A stretch of DNA of 64,000 bases from Chitinophaga fulva (GCF_012927205.1 NZ_JABBGC010000001.1:3224810-3288809), one strand, 5' to 3'; shown: positions 8,874 through 19,243, counted from the stretch's first letter. A program made the numbers and translations. The notes: a model not told the origin generated them from the letters alone.

Positions 8874-10535
8874 TTACTTCACCGGTATTTCTCTTTTCAG
8901 GAATACAAATCCATTCTTACGATACAGCTCTTTTAAGGAATATTGTTTGTAATCATCTACCCGGTCTACTTTGGTGACAAAATAAGTCGGTTTGTCAATA
9001 TCGCCTGATAACAGCCAGGATTCCTCATAAGAGTTTGGATTCGTTGGCTTCTCTTTGTGGGTATAGAAGAAAGGGGCGTAGCTCCAGTAACCTAAGCAGG
9101 TCACATAACAATCTTCTCCCTGGCGCTGCTCGAAAAACTCAATTGCGGCGGCTTGTGAGTACTTCTCCACTTTCGGCACAATGATAGCGGCGGCCATGAA
9201 AATAACCAGGCCTGTTCCTACAAAGTAAGCGGTGGCAGCTTTGATAAAGGCGTGTTTGCGCAACTGTATTAATCCTATAATAATAGTCACTACCATCAGG
9301 ATGCCCACTGAACCTTCCAGTCCGCTCCAGTGTACATCGGCAGCCATATTGGCCTGCGCAAAGGTGTCGTGAACATAAGGTATCAGTCGTTTGATATTGA
9401 GGGCAATCAGCGTAACAGCCAGCAGTACGATGGCAATAATCGCTCCCAGGATGGTGGTTAATACGCCCACATATTTTTTGTAATCCATCTCTTTTCTATC
9501 CCATTTATAAAAGGAATAGGCGGCGAGGAAGGTAACCGGGAACCAGGCGAGCGACGAGTAGTGGATAATACGGGATTGTACTATGGTAAACAAAACCGTT
9601 ACCACCCAGAACAACAGGATCATCCAGATTTTAAAATCTTTATCATACTTGCTGGTGTAACGTCCTTTGAAGAAGGCGGGGATCGCAAAAAGAGAGGCCG
9701 GGAAACAGCCGATGAGCAGCACTATGTAGTGATACCCGAAGAAGCCTGCCTGTCCGGCATCGTGAGTGGTAAAGAGACGGTATTGGTACTTTAAGAACTC
9801 AGTAATAAACCACGGGCCGTTTTTGGCTGTTTCGTATCCGTACCAGGTGAGGGTAACCAAAGCTGTCACGATCAGGAACAGCAACGCATGCCACCAGTTA
9901 AAATAGATCCTGAAACGGTTGTAAATGAAATACACGCCCAATACCATCAGGAACACCATCAGCGCTACCTGTCCTTTGGTAAGGATGGCCAACCCCATAA
10001 AAATACCCGACCAAACGGCATAAACGACCGGTTTTTTATCCAGCCCTTCCTTATCAAATCCGTTTCGCTTCCAGTGGTACAATATGAAGTAGTAGAGTGC
10101 CAGGAAGGTAAACAGGTTAAACCACGGATCGATAATACCGGATTTAAAGTACATATTAGGGAAAAGGGAGCCGCCAAAGGCCAACGCCCAAAGAATACCA
10201 AACTTTCTATCGTATAACCGGGTACCACAAACGAAAAGTACTATCAGCGTTACGATGCCACAAACAGCGTTGGGAAAGCGTGCAGCAAATTCATTGACCC
10301 CAAATATTTTCATGGACAAGCTTTGCATCCAGAAGAACATGGGCGGTTTCTCCCAAAACGGCTTAAAATTGACATAAATCCTGGTATAATCGTCCAGCTT
10401 CAGCATTTCCCTGGAACATTCAGCAAAGTTGATCTCGTCCCAATCGAACAGGTGCACACGCCCCAGGAAAGGAATGAAAAAAAGCGCTGCAATCACGGCC
10501 AGTAATAGAATAGTCGATAGTTTGGGTGTACGCAT
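8874..10535 (-). CDS. GT39-type dolichyl/undecaprenyl-phosphate-sugar glycosyltransferase
   Basis: A 553-aa polytopic membrane protein of the ArnT/PMT superfamily. The first helix is followed by HLFDWDEINFAECSREML, carrying the acidic DE pair of the first periplasmic loop, then PFWEKPPMFFWMQ, the characteristic E-K-PP motif of lipid-linked sugar transferases. About eleven to twelve further hydrophobic segments follow, with a soluble C-terminal domain. The start at MRTPKL is chosen over an upstream in-frame ATG because it directly precedes the first transmembrane helix. The likely role is transfer of a sugar from a polyprenyl-phosphate donor to an extracytoplasmic glycan, lipid or protein. It stands alone, without sugar-nucleotide genes. 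Confidence 0.85.
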   Translation of the reverse strand: MRTPKLSTILLLAVIAALFFIPFLGRVHLFDWDEINFAECSREMLKLDDYTRIYVNFKPFWEKPPMFFWMQSLSMKIFGVNEFAARFPNAVCGIVTLIVLFVCGTRLYDRKFGILWALAFGGSLFPNMYFKSGIIDPWFNLFTFLALYYFILYHWKRNGFDKEGLDKKPVVYAVWSGIFMGLAILTKGQVALMVFLMVLGVYFIYNRFRIYFNWWHALLFLIVTALVTLTWYGYETAKNGPWFITEFLKYQYRLFTTHDAGQAGFFGYHYIVLLIGCFPASLFAIPAFFKGRYTSKYDKDFKIWMILLFWVVTVLFTIVQSRIIHYSSLAWFPVTFLAAYSFYKWDRKEMDYKKYVGVLTTILGAIIAIVLLAVTLIALNIKRLIPYVHDTFAQANMAADVHWSGLEGSVGILMVVTIIIGLIQLRKHAFIKAATAYFVGTGLVIFMAAAIIVPKVEKYSQAAAIEFFEQRQGEDCYVTCLGYWSYAPFFYTHKEKPTNPNSYEESWLLSGDIDKPTYFVTKVDRVDDYKQYSLKELYRKNGFVFLKREIPVK

Positions 10536-10674
10536 ATGTACTATATGTAAATGATTGTATTGAACAAATATATGTTGGTATATTATCATTTACAAATCTG
10601 CCGGGGAAATGGCTGCCATCAATCCCCTGCTGCCTCCCTGGAAAGGAAGCAGGCAGGGGGATTTGATTCAGGGC

Positions 10675-11604
10675 TCAATTATACTTCAGTTGGATAGTGA
10701 TTTTCCATATACCAGGTTTCCGGATAGCAAAGTCAAACCAGAAATTAAAGTAATCGCCATTAATATCACCGTTGTTGTACAGGTCAATTCTGCGCACCTT
10801 GCCCTGCACATAAGGTATCGGAAAGGTCTCCACTTCCAGTTCCAGGTGGTCCGGGAAAGCGGTGTACTTCGTCGGGTTGTTCAGTCCCAGGTGATGCCAG
10901 TCCCTTAGGTCCTCCACTGCGGGATCAGTGGAGTAATCATATCCTATCAGTTTTTCCGGGTCAACAGGCGTGCCGTCTTTTTTTAAGACATATACCAGGA
11001 TTTTATTACCGGTTTCTGACAACCTTTCAAAAGTGCCGTCAATACCGGTTAATTTCCCATCAATACCGGGCGATAAAAAGGAGTAGGGCAATGCATAGCT
11101 GATATCCAATTTCATGGCACTTTTCAATAGTTGCTCGCCTGCACTGTTCTTCACTTTTACATCAATGAGGTATTTGCCTTTGGTAAGCCGGAAGGAATCC
11201 GTTGCTTCGGGATATATAATGATGTCGCCATTCTCCGGGTTGATATCAATAGCGGGGCGGTTTACTTTGGTCCGCTTACCATCTGTTTCCTGTGCTGTTT
11301 TATCTTTATCGGAGTACTCAGCATTCCAGAAGTAAGTATCTACCCTGTAGTTCATCACTTTGTCGGCTATATCACCATTTTCATAACGGATAGCCTCTAT
11401 GGTAAACTGCAACGGCTTGGTGGATTCATCTGTTACCATGGCGCCTGTCCGGATAAGTGTTGCGCCAACACTCACCTTGACCGATGGATTGGTGTATTTG
11501 AGCGCCGGACTTAAGAAACCATCTGTCTTGTCTTTCTCGCAGGAAATAACAAACAGCGGGACCATCAGCCACAACAGGTATTTTATTGTCAGTGTTTTTT
11601 TCAT
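10675..11604 (-). CDS. SusD-locus lipoprotein (DUF5007-like)
   Basis: A 309-aa lipoprotein with a signal peptide and lipobox ending in FVISC (Cys22). The rest is beta-rich, with two Ig-like-looking halves; the C-terminal part FNFWFDFAIRKPGIWKITIQLKYN closes a strand-rich domain. I recall proteins of this type annotated DUF5007 at the ends of SusC/SusD loci with FAS1 proteins, but I cannot verify the family. It is the last gene of the minus-strand locus, 37 nt after the FAS1 lipoprotein. Likely a surface glycan- or ligand-binding accessory protein. Confidence 0.65.
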   Translation of the reverse strand: MKKTLTIKYLLWLMVPLFVISCEKDKTDGFLSPALKYTNPSVKVSVGATLIRTGAMVTDESTKPLQFTIEAIRYENGDIADKVMNYRVDTYFWNAEYSDKDKTAQETDGKRTKVNRPAIDINPENGDIIIYPEATDSFRLTKGKYLIDVKVKNSAGEQLLKSAMKLDISYALPYSFLSPGIDGKLTGIDGTFERLSETGNKILVYVLKKDGTPVDPEKLIGYDYSTDPAVEDLRDWHHLGLNNPTKYTAFPDHLELEVETFPIPYVQGKVRRIDLYNNGDINGDYFNFWFDFAIRKPGIWKITIQLKYN

Positions 11605-11641
11605 GATGATAATAATTGAAACATGATGTAATGGCTGTATC

Positions 11642-12316
11642 CTATCGGTTATACAGCTGCTTTAACCCGGCACCGAAACTGGAACCTTCATTCAGCACAT
11701 GTACAACGGCATTGGCGGTGATCAGGTTATGTGTCTGCATCTTGCCGACATATTTTACGGTATCTGTTCCGGGGATTTTGAGGTGTTCAAATTCAATGGT
11801 GAAGGCCGACGTTTGTATTGTGCTTCCGCCGGGTTTTATCCCGCCGTCAGTACCATAGATGTATAAGCTGTCTCCGTTGCCGGCACGGTAGAATTTCTTC
11901 TTGTCCTTTACAGCCTGCTCCAGCGTTATTTTTGCGTTGGGGATAATAAACCTGTTGAGCAGCAACAGCAAGGTGTCTTTCGGAATTTCGGCCAGTGGTT
12001 TGGGGGCTTGTTTGTCATCCGGCACATAATTCAGCTGGAGGCGCCTGATGCCTTTATTAGGCACTGCAAAAAAAGTGATGTTCGCCTGGTTGACAAGCGC
12101 CTTTGAATTGGTGAGATCAATGATCTTTACCAGTGAATCAAACATGTGGTTGGACCTGCTCGCGAGAAAATCATATACAGAAAGATTTTTCTCGGCTTCT
12201 GACTGGCCTGACAACCCTCCGTCCATATAGTAATTGTCCTTTCTGCAGGAAGCCAGTGCCACAGCGGCAGCTATTATAACTAATACGATTGTTCTAATTG
12301 AAATATTCTTTTTCAT
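11642..12316 (-). CDS. fasciclin (FAS1)-domain lipoprotein
   Basis: A 224-aa lipoprotein with lipobox ALASC (Cys24) and one FAS1 domain. Diagnostic stretches are NITFFAVPNKGI (the conserved TxFAPxN-like strand) and HNLITANAVVHVLN (the H2 region that normally reads ..tNGvvHvId). FAS1 domains mediate adhesion or ligand binding on the cell surface. It lies between susD and the terminal lipoprotein, a common arrangement in Chitinophaga-type SusCD loci, and is presumably exported to the outer membrane. Confidence 0.82.
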   Translation of the reverse strand: MKKNISIRTIVLVIIAAAVALASCRKDNYYMDGGLSGQSEAEKNLSVYDFLASRSNHMFDSLVKIIDLTNSKALVNQANITFFAVPNKGIRRLQLNYVPDDKQAPKPLAEIPKDTLLLLLNRFIIPNAKITLEQAVKDKKKFYRAGNGDSLYIYGTDGGIKPGGSTIQTSAFTIEFEHLKIPGTDTVKYVGKMQTHNLITANAVVHVLNEGSSFGAGLKQLYNR

Positions 12317-12344
12317 ACGATATCATTTTCAGGGACTGTAAAAA

Positions 12345-13814
12345 TTATCTCCAGAAATCGTTTTGCGTGATCATAAAATTACTTTTCGCGATGATGTTCT
12401 GATCGATCGGAAGCAGCCATGCACCGCGTTCGTACCAGTCGGTCATGGTAATCTTCGAATCTTTGTTCAGCTTCCTCGTCCTTACCAGGTCAAAGAAATA
12501 CTGCCCTTCTCCGATCAGCTCTTTCCTGCGTTCCAGCAGAATAGTATCTCCCAGGATGCCGCCGCCCGTATAAGCGGGAGCAAAGGCCCGGGCCCTTACC
12601 TGGTTCAGGAGCAAAATAGCTTCGCCGGTCCTGCCTACCGACGGATGGGCGAGCGCCTCTGCACGCAGCAGCAGGATATCCGGCAAGCGGGTAATGATAA
12701 TGTTGGACTCATTGATATTTTGTGAAGAGGTATCGCCTTTCAGTTGTAACGTTCTGTATTTGCCTAGAAATACCCGCTTTTCAGCACCTACAGGTTGCAA
12801 AACAGTTTCTTTGATAAACCAGGTAAAGAAGCGTGCATCACGGACAGCTGTAGGGAACATGGTCGTGAGTTGCACCTGGGAAGGAGAAAGAATGAACCTG
12901 TCAGTTCCACCACCGCCATCTGAAGCATCGGTGTACCAGGGCCTGCCCAGTGTTCTGTTAAATACGCGGTTTTTCTGCAATTCCCTCGAAGCAGCATCAA
13001 AATTGAGTTCGAAGATGCTTTCTTTTGATTTGCCAACGAAGATGCTCAGCAGGTTGGTGGTATCAGTAACAAGGCTATACGTTCCTTTGGTAATAACACT
13101 GTCGCATAATTTTTCACAGCCGGAAAAATCCTGCAGCCATCCTAGCACGTGCGCCTTGATAGCCCATGCCGCACCCCTGGTAGCTCTCACTGCTCTGTCA
13201 CCATCGCCATAGTCAATGTCCAGGTTGGCAATAGCCACGTCCAGGTCTGCCTTGATCTGATCGAATACTGCTGCCTGCGGTGTCCTCGCAAGATTTTCTA
13301 TATTCACGCTTTTAAGGTTCAGTGGTACATCCCCCCAGAAACGCACGAGATAAAAGTAGGTGAGCGCACGGATAAAACTGGCTTCCCCGGTATGTCTTTT
13401 TCTGAGCTGCTCGTCGTAATTATTGATCAGCGGAATTTTTTCCAGTACCAGGTTACATTGTGCTATCACGGTGTAGAACTGTGCCCAGTTGCCACCACCG
13501 TTGTTGATAAGGGCATTGGCCGAATTGGTGGCAATGGGTGTTTCCACACGAACGTTTACACTCTGGCTATAGCTGGAGAACACATCTGCACGTACATCGC
13601 CCATGAGAAATATCTTATCGGGAACGACTGCACGAAGAAAGGAGTAAGCTGCGGCGATCCCTTTTTCCACGTCTGCGGAAGAGGTAATGGCATTCTCCGC
13701 GGTAGGCAGTTCTATGACGGCAGGTTCCAGTATCTTTTTGCAGGAGGAAACGAACGCAACAGACACCAGCAAAACGATGATCAGTATATGTTTTGGGTAA
13801 TATATCTTTTTCAT
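12345..13814 (-). CDS. RagB/SusD family nutrient-binding outer-membrane lipoprotein
   Basis: A 490-aa SusD homologue. The start at MKKIYYPK is chosen because a hydrophobic signal and lipobox FVSSC (Cys25) follow; an upstream in-frame start would bury the signal. SusD-typical segments include an N-terminal helical region with the long GNWAQFYTVIAQCNLVLEKIP stretch, LRKRHTGEASFIRALTYFYLVRFWGDVPL, RATRGAAWAIKAHVLGWL (TPR-like), and the C-terminal RKELIGEGQYFFDLVRTRKLN. It begins 10 nt downstream of the susC stop and forms the ligand-binding lid of the SusCD pair. The substrate is unknown; no glycoside hydrolase or peptidase genes are in the locus. Confidence 0.93.
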   Translation of the reverse strand: MKKIYYPKHILIIVLLVSVAFVSSCKKILEPAVIELPTAENAITSSADVEKGIAAAYSFLRAVVPDKIFLMGDVRADVFSSYSQSVNVRVETPIATNSANALINNGGGNWAQFYTVIAQCNLVLEKIPLINNYDEQLRKRHTGEASFIRALTYFYLVRFWGDVPLNLKSVNIENLARTPQAAVFDQIKADLDVAIANLDIDYGDGDRAVRATRGAAWAIKAHVLGWLQDFSGCEKLCDSVITKGTYSLVTDTTNLLSIFVGKSKESIFELNFDAASRELQKNRVFNRTLGRPWYTDASDGGGGTDRFILSPSQVQLTTMFPTAVRDARFFTWFIKETVLQPVGAEKRVFLGKYRTLQLKGDTSSQNINESNIIITRLPDILLLRAEALAHPSVGRTGEAILLLNQVRARAFAPAYTGGGILGDTILLERRKELIGEGQYFFDLVRTRKLNKDSKITMTDWYERGAWLLPIDQNIIAKSNFMITQNDFWR

Positions 13815-13824
13815 ATGACTAAAA

Positions 13825-16800
13825 TTAAAAGTTGAAACCACAGTTAAATTTGTAGGGGATCGGGTACCCGTTTCCAAGGTCATAACCGTAACTGTCTACG
13901 TTCTCCGGATCTACCCCGCTGTACCTGGTGAGAATAAACACATTGTTCATACCACCGTATACCCGCAACCTCCTGATGTGTAAACGGCTCAGCATGGAGG
14001 TGGAAAAATCATAGGCGAGGTTGACGTTATTGAGCCTGATAAAGCTGCCGTCTTCCAGGAACAGGTCTGTGTTGGTTTCGTAGTTGCCGATGAAATCATA
14101 GCTGGACAAGCCATAGTACCGCCATGGATTCAGTACTGGGTATTTGGCATGGGTATGATCGGGGCGCCAGAAATCAAGGTCCGATACGTCCAGCAGGTTT
14201 CTTTGTCCGCCGGGATAGTTCACATTTTCGCTGGCAGTCCAGCTGACGGCTTTGATACGGTCGGCCAGTACTTTATTGAAAACTTTTCCGCCAACAGAAT
14301 AGTTGAAGAAGAGGTCCAACTGTAGGGTGGAGTTGTTTTTGAACCGGTAACTGAAATTGTGTGAAAAGCTGCCGGAAAATTTAGGATTGGGGTCGCCGCA
14401 GTAAACACGGTCTGAATTGTCCATCACACCGATTCTGCCATCGCCATTTACATCCAGCAGCGCAATGTCTCCTGCACGGTACGGGTCCTGCGAGGCAAAG
14501 CCGCTTGTATTGGGATACAGCCGGGTGCCGGTATATTTATTGACCGGAACAGATGCATCATCCGGATATACTCCCAGGTACTTCAGCAAATAAAAGCCAT
14601 TTAGCGGACGGCCTATCTGCAGGTAAGGTTGACCAACGGCATAATTGCTCCTCGACACACTTCTGCCGAAATCGGGTAATCGCGTCAGCTCATTGCGGTT
14701 GACGGCGCCGATGAAAGTGGTGGAATACTGGAAATTTTTCCCCGGCCTGGTAATATAGGCGGTGATAGCGGCTTCGTAGCCATAGTTCCTTACAGCGCCA
14801 CTGTTGACAAAGCGGGACGCATATCCGCTGGTGCTGTTCAATGCATCCGGGAACAGGAAGCCGTCGGTGTTCTTGTTGTAATAATCGAGCGTCATGGTTA
14901 ACCGGCTGTTGAAGAACTCCAGGTCCAGGCCAATACCCTGATCTTTGGTCGTTTGCCAGGTAAGCTGAGGCAGCGCTATACCGTTGCCACCACCGTAGTT
15001 CGGCGCCAGCAGGGGTACATTGTTGTAAGTGGCATTATCGCCGCTCTTTGTTTGATAGGCTCCTACTGCCAGGTAGTTGTCTTCATACTGCGTACCGGAC
15101 TTCCCTGTACTAGCCCTGATCTTACCGAAGTTCAGCCAGCGGCCGATATTTTTGCGCACGAATTTTTCTTCTGTAAACACCCATCCTGCTGACAGGGAAG
15201 GGAAATATCCCCATCGGTTGTCCTTACCGAATTTGGAAGATCCGTCAGCACGGATCACCCCTTGCAACAAATATTTTTTATCATAGTTGTAAGACAGCCT
15301 GGAGTAATAGGACAGCAATCCATATCTGATATTATGTGTTTCCAGTTTGAGGTTGGACTGCGGATAACCCTGTATTACCTGCTGTGCGTCGCTGGGTCCG
15401 CCGGTGGCAGCACCCAATATGTTATTGTTCTCACTGGTGTTGATGGTATTCCCCACCACAACATCAACGCTATGTTTGTGGAACGTCTGGTAATAGCGGA
15501 GGAATGTTTCGCTCAACAGGTTGACCCTTTCCTGTGAATAATAGGACGCTGCCGCTTTATTGTCCGTCCTGGTAGCAGACGGCTCAAAGTTGCGTGTGCG
15601 GTAGAATTCATAGTTACCAGAGGCCCTGGAGGTAAGGTTCAGGAATTTGAAGATATCATAACTTACTTCCAGTTGTGCCAACACTCTCCTGGTAAGATCG
15701 ATGTTCACCCCCTTATTATACGATTCCAGGAATGAATCAAAAAAGCCGCTATTGGGGCCCGGACGGAAAGAAGAAGAGAAGTTGTTGCCCACTACTGCGG
15801 CATTGTAGGTATCGCCTCTTTTCTGGCTGGCGTCTGTCTGGCTTAAATTGGCACGACCGGTAATCGTTAATCTCGAAGTAGGTTTGAAGATGCCGTTATA
15901 GGTTAAAGAGAACCTGGAGAAACCGGAGCCGAGCACAATGCCTTTCTCCTTGTAATAGTCCACTCCAATGCGATAGCTGGCGTTTTCCGTAGCGCCGCTG
16001 ATACCCAGGTTTATGTTTTTTAGGTCAGCATCGCGGAAGTATAACCGCTGCCAGTCGGTAGAATTATTATAGAAACTGTTCAGGCTATCTGTGAGTTCGA
16101 TAGGCATATCGGTAGATCCTCCGCCTACCTTGGAGGATTTATATTGATTATAGAGTGCTATTTTATAATCACGTTCTGCTTTACCTCCCAGCGTCTTACG
16201 GAGAGAAGGGTAATAGGTTAAGCCATATTGTGCATTAAGCGTTACAATAGGTTTGCCTATTTTACCGCGTTTGGTGTTGATGATGATAACGCCGTTGGCG
16301 CCTCTTGATCCGTAGATAGCTGTTGCGGATGCATCTTTCAGTACATCTACCGATTCCAGGTCAAAGGGACTGAAACCTGCGAGCACACTGGTAATTGCCT
16401 GACGGGGATCAGAAGGGTTGAATACATCCTGTTCCAGCGGCACCCCGTCAATGATAAAGAGGGGCGTGCTCACCACATTCGAATTGGCGGAATTGGAGAA
16501 AGAGGCAAGCCCCCTGATCTGTACCATGCTGCGTCCTCCTGGCATACCGGAATTATTCTGTACCAGCAATCCCGGTGCAAGGCCCTGCAACAACCCCTCA
16601 ATAGAAGCGCTGGGTTTATTTTGTAATTGAGAGCCTTTGATGGTGGAGATGGCCGCCGTGGTTTCCCGTCTTTTTTGGGTGCCATAACCTACTGTTACGT
16701 TCACCTCCTGTAGTTGAGAAGAGGTAGGTTGCAGGGTAATGAGCAGGCTTTGTAAGGTGTTTCTTACCAGCTGATGTTTCTGGGAGGTATTGCTGACGCT

Positions 16801-17355
16801 GATCTGGCCATTGTTTAGCCGGAGCACAAGCGGATCAAATCCGACGGAAGTGATAACGAGCGCGCCGTTCTCCGGAACACGTGCGAGACTGAATTTCCCG
16901 TTTTCATCAGCGGTGGTGCCTTGCCGGGAGCCCTGTACCATCACGGTAGCACCGATAATAGGCTGATTGTCCGGACTGAGAATACGGCCGGCGACCGATA
17001 CCATCTGCTGCGTTGCCTGCTGTGCAGCGAGCACTGTGACGATCTTGTCATTGATTTCAAAAGTAAATGGTTGGTCCTTGAAAACCTGTTCCAACGCGTT
17101 TTGCAGCGAGGTGTTCTTCAGGTTTACGGTCACGGGCAGCGCATTTTGGGCAAACCGTGCATCGAACACAAAGGAATGTCCTGTTTGGGCACGGATAGTA
17201 GCAAGTACCTGCTCCAGCCGGGCGCCCGTGACCTGGATATTTACTGGCTGTGAAAAGGCCGCTGCAGTAGTTTCCAGAAACAGGCAGGCCGAGAGTATGA
17301 CCCAACGGGCATAGCTCTTCCAATGGCCCACCACGTGGCCACATGTAGTCCTCAT
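13825..17355 (-). CDS. SusC/RagA-type TonB-linked outer membrane transporter with STN domain
   Basis: A 1176-aa TonB-dependent transporter. Order: signal peptide (about 1-36), STN/secretin-TonB N-terminal domain (about 38-110, VNIQVTGARLEQVLATIRAQTG), carboxypeptidase-regulatory-like domain (about 118-205), plug (about 225-360, with SVDVLKDASATAIYGSRGAN, the SusC signature), and a long beta barrel. The STN domain allows signalling through the FecR anti-sigma factor encoded immediately upstream, so the receptor probably controls its own transcription. It pairs with the SusD encoded 10 nt downstream. Length is usual for the family. Confidence 0.95.
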   Translation of the reverse strand: MRTTCGHVVGHWKSYARWVILSACLFLETTAAAFSQPVNIQVTGARLEQVLATIRAQTGHSFVFDARFAQNALPVTVNLKNTSLQNALEQVFKDQPFTFEINDKIVTVLAAQQATQQMVSVAGRILSPDNQPIIGATVMVQGSRQGTTADENGKFSLARVPENGALVITSVGFDPLVLRLNNGQISVSNTSQKHQLVRNTLQSLLITLQPTSSQLQEVNVTVGYGTQKRRETTAAISTIKGSQLQNKPSASIEGLLQGLAPGLLVQNNSGMPGGRSMVQIRGLASFSNSANSNVVSTPLFIIDGVPLEQDVFNPSDPRQAITSVLAGFSPFDLESVDVLKDASATAIYGSRGANGVIIINTKRGKIGKPIVTLNAQYGLTYYPSLRKTLGGKAERDYKIALYNQYKSSKVGGGSTDMPIELTDSLNSFYNNSTDWQRLYFRDADLKNINLGISGATENASYRIGVDYYKEKGIVLGSGFSRFSLTYNGIFKPTSRLTITGRANLSQTDASQKRGDTYNAAVVGNNFSSSFRPGPNSGFFDSFLESYNKGVNIDLTRRVLAQLEVSYDIFKFLNLTSRASGNYEFYRTRNFEPSATRTDNKAAASYYSQERVNLLSETFLRYYQTFHKHSVDVVVGNTINTSENNNILGAATGGPSDAQQVIQGYPQSNLKLETHNIRYGLLSYYSRLSYNYDKKYLLQGVIRADGSSKFGKDNRWGYFPSLSAGWVFTEEKFVRKNIGRWLNFGKIRASTGKSGTQYEDNYLAVGAYQTKSGDNATYNNVPLLAPNYGGGNGIALPQLTWQTTKDQGIGLDLEFFNSRLTMTLDYYNKNTDGFLFPDALNSTSGYASRFVNSGAVRNYGYEAAITAYITRPGKNFQYSTTFIGAVNRNELTRLPDFGRSVSRSNYAVGQPYLQIGRPLNGFYLLKYLGVYPDDASVPVNKYTGTRLYPNTSGFASQDPYRAGDIALLDVNGDGRIGVMDNSDRVYCGDPNPKFSGSFSHNFSYRFKNNSTLQLDLFFNYSVGGKVFNKVLADRIKAVSWTASENVNYPGGQRNLLDVSDLDFWRPDHTHAKYPVLNPWRYYGLSSYDFIGNYETNTDLFLEDGSFIRLNNVNLAYDFSTSMLSRLHIRRLRVYGGMNNVFILTRYSGVDPENVDSYGYDLGNGYPIPYKFNCGFNF

Positions 17356-17399
17356 AAAAATTGATTTTGGGTGAGTGAATCTTGGTTGATATCCCCCGG

Positions 17400-18584
17400 T
17401 TATTGTTTATCTACTGATAACCGGTCATTGTTCAGTTTAAACTTTATATTGCTTGTTTTCTCAATGGCGCTTAAAAGCTGTGGCAATGGCGTGCTTCGTG
17501 GCAACTGACCATATAATCTTCCGGCGGGCAGAGAAGAAAAATCTACCTCCACATCATACCATCGTTGCAACTGATGCAGTACTACACTGAGTTCCGTGTT
17601 GGAGAAATAAAACAGGTCTGACATCCAGGCAATACCTTCCTGTGGGTCTGTTTTTTTTACCCGCAGCAGACTGTTTTCCAGTGTCGCCTGTTCTCCGGGA
17701 GCGAGTACGGCTGCTTTGCCGCCGTTTTCCGGTTCAATGCTGATGCTGCCTTCTACCAGGGAGGTGTTGGTATATGGTTCGTCCGTATAGGCTTTGACGT
17801 TAAAGGAAGTCCCCAGCACCCTGACGGCTTGCTGGCTTGTTGCTACCAGGAATGGTCTGTTGGCATCTTTGGCCACTTCAAAATATGCTTCTCCGTCCAG
17901 CTCTACTTTCCGCTGTGCATTATTGAAAAGAGTGGGGTAACGCAGGGAGGAAGAGGCATTGAGCCATACCCGCGTACCGTCGGGGAGCACTACTTTAAAA
18001 TGTTTACCTCTTGGTGTGGAGAGCGTGTTATACGTGGTGGTGGCTCCGCCCGTTGTTGACTGCGCGATATAGGTAAGCGTTCCTTTTTCACTGTTGACGG
18101 CCTGTGTGCCCTGCTGGTCAATGACACGCCCGCTGGCAGTGGTGTCCAACGTCACCTGCCGGCCATCGGCAAGTACCAGCGTAACGCCGGCATGTTTATG
18201 TATAGGTCCGGCGGCAGCCAGTGTTGCTTTTTCACCTGTATGACGGGATGGTATGAAAAAACGATAGGAGATAACAGACAACAGCAGGGCCAGGCTGGCG
18301 GCGGCCCCGATCAATACCGGCTTTAACCGGAATACGGGCTTCTTTTTCCCGGTTTCCTGCATGCCACTGCTATGGGCTATCCTGCTTAGCAAAGCGGCTG
18401 CTTCGCTGGCGGAGAACATGTTTTCCTGCGCGGCGGTGAGGTCCGGCAACTGCGCAAACAGTTCATCATACCGCTCCCTTGCGCCAGGATCGGCGAGTAG
18501 CTCATGCAGCTCCTGCCGCTCCGCGGGGGTAATGCGGCCATCTATAGCCCGGTGAAACAAATAATTCAGCCTGTCTTCCTGCAT
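17400..18584 (-). CDS. FecR family anti-sigma factor
   Basis: A 394-aa membrane regulator. The start at MQEDRLN has AGGA about six bases ahead and fits FecR N-termini. An N-terminal cytosolic sigma-binding region (about 1-85) is followed by one transmembrane helix (about 90-112, LIGAAASLALLLSVISYRFF), the periplasmic FecR domain (RGKHFKVVLPDGTRVWLNASSSLRYP, then ELDGEAYFEVAKD), and a C-terminal DUF4974-like segment (TELSVVLHQLQRWYDVEVDF). It should relay SusC occupancy to the adjacent ECF sigma factor. It lies between the sigma gene and susC, all in one direction. Confidence 0.93.
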   Translation of the reverse strand: MQEDRLNYLFHRAIDGRITPAERQELHELLADPGARERYDELFAQLPDLTAAQENMFSASEAAALLSRIAHSSGMQETGKKKPVFRLKPVLIGAAASLALLLSVISYRFFIPSRHTGEKATLAAAGPIHKHAGVTLVLADGRQVTLDTTASGRVIDQQGTQAVNSEKGTLTYIAQSTTGGATTTYNTLSTPRGKHFKVVLPDGTRVWLNASSSLRYPTLFNNAQRKVELDGEAYFEVAKDANRPFLVATSQQAVRVLGTSFNVKAYTDEPYTNTSLVEGSISIEPENGGKAAVLAPGEQATLENSLLRVKKTDPQEGIAWMSDLFYFSNTELSVVLHQLQRWYDVEVDFSSLPAGRLYGQLPRSTPLPQLLSAIEKTSNIKFKLNNDRLSVDKQ

Positions 18585-18670
18585 AGGGAGTCCTTTGATT
18601 TTGGTTGTCTGTATATATAAAGACAACAAAAGGGGCAAAAAAGGAGATATGGAAAGGAAAATATTTTTCG

Positions 18671-19243
18671 CTATTTAAAAAAATCGCTGGCGGCGAGCGA
18701 AAATAATATGGTGACACGTAGACTTATAAACTGATGGATAAACCTAAGTGCCAGCTGATTGTATTTCTTTACAGAATCGGTGGACAGGTTCATACGGTTG
18801 GCAATTTCCGGGTTCTTGTAACCCTGGGCCCGCAACAGGAAAACGGTCCGCTGCTGCGCGGGAAGCGCATCTATGGCTTTATCCAGGATATCCAGGCGCT
18901 CATCGGACTTGTTGTCCTGCTGTAATACGTTCCTGAAATATTCTTCCTGTTTCTTTCTTTCTGTAACGAGCTTTGTAAGATAATTAAGCGTGTGATTCCG
19001 TAAAATGATAAAGAGGTAGGCGTTGAACTGTTTGACCTGCAGGAGTTTTTCCCGGTCTTTCCACAGCTTTACAAATACATCCTGCAGTATTTCCTCTGTT
19101 TGTTCCCGGGAACAAACAATCGCATTGATGACAATGCCCGCGTTGTTAACGTAGCCATGAAAAAGCTGTGCGAACGCCTGCTCACTGCCGCCGGCAATTT
19201 GTCTTATTATTTCCTGCTCATTATCTATACTCTTCAGACTCAT
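18671..19243 (-). CDS. ECF RNA polymerase sigma-70 factor
   Basis: A 190-aa ECF sigma factor. Region 2 is EQAFAQLFHGYVNNAGIVINAIVCSREQTEEILQDVFVKLWKDRE, and region 4 is DALPAQQRTVFLLRAQGYKNPEIANRMNLSTDSVKKYNQLALRFI. The start at MSLKSID is chosen because it leaves the normal short leader before region 2; an upstream in-frame ATG exists. It heads the sigma-FecR-SusC-SusD locus and is expected to activate the susC promoter when FecR releases it. The C-terminal tail is hydrophobic and does not fit a conserved domain. Confidence 0.92.
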   Translation of the reverse strand: MSLKSIDNEQEIIRQIAGGSEQAFAQLFHGYVNNAGIVINAIVCSREQTEEILQDVFVKLWKDREKLLQVKQFNAYLFIILRNHTLNYLTKLVTERKKQEEYFRNVLQQDNKSDERLDILDKAIDALPAQQRTVFLLRAQGYKNPEIANRMNLSTDSVKKYNQLALRFIHQFISLRVTILFSLAASDFFK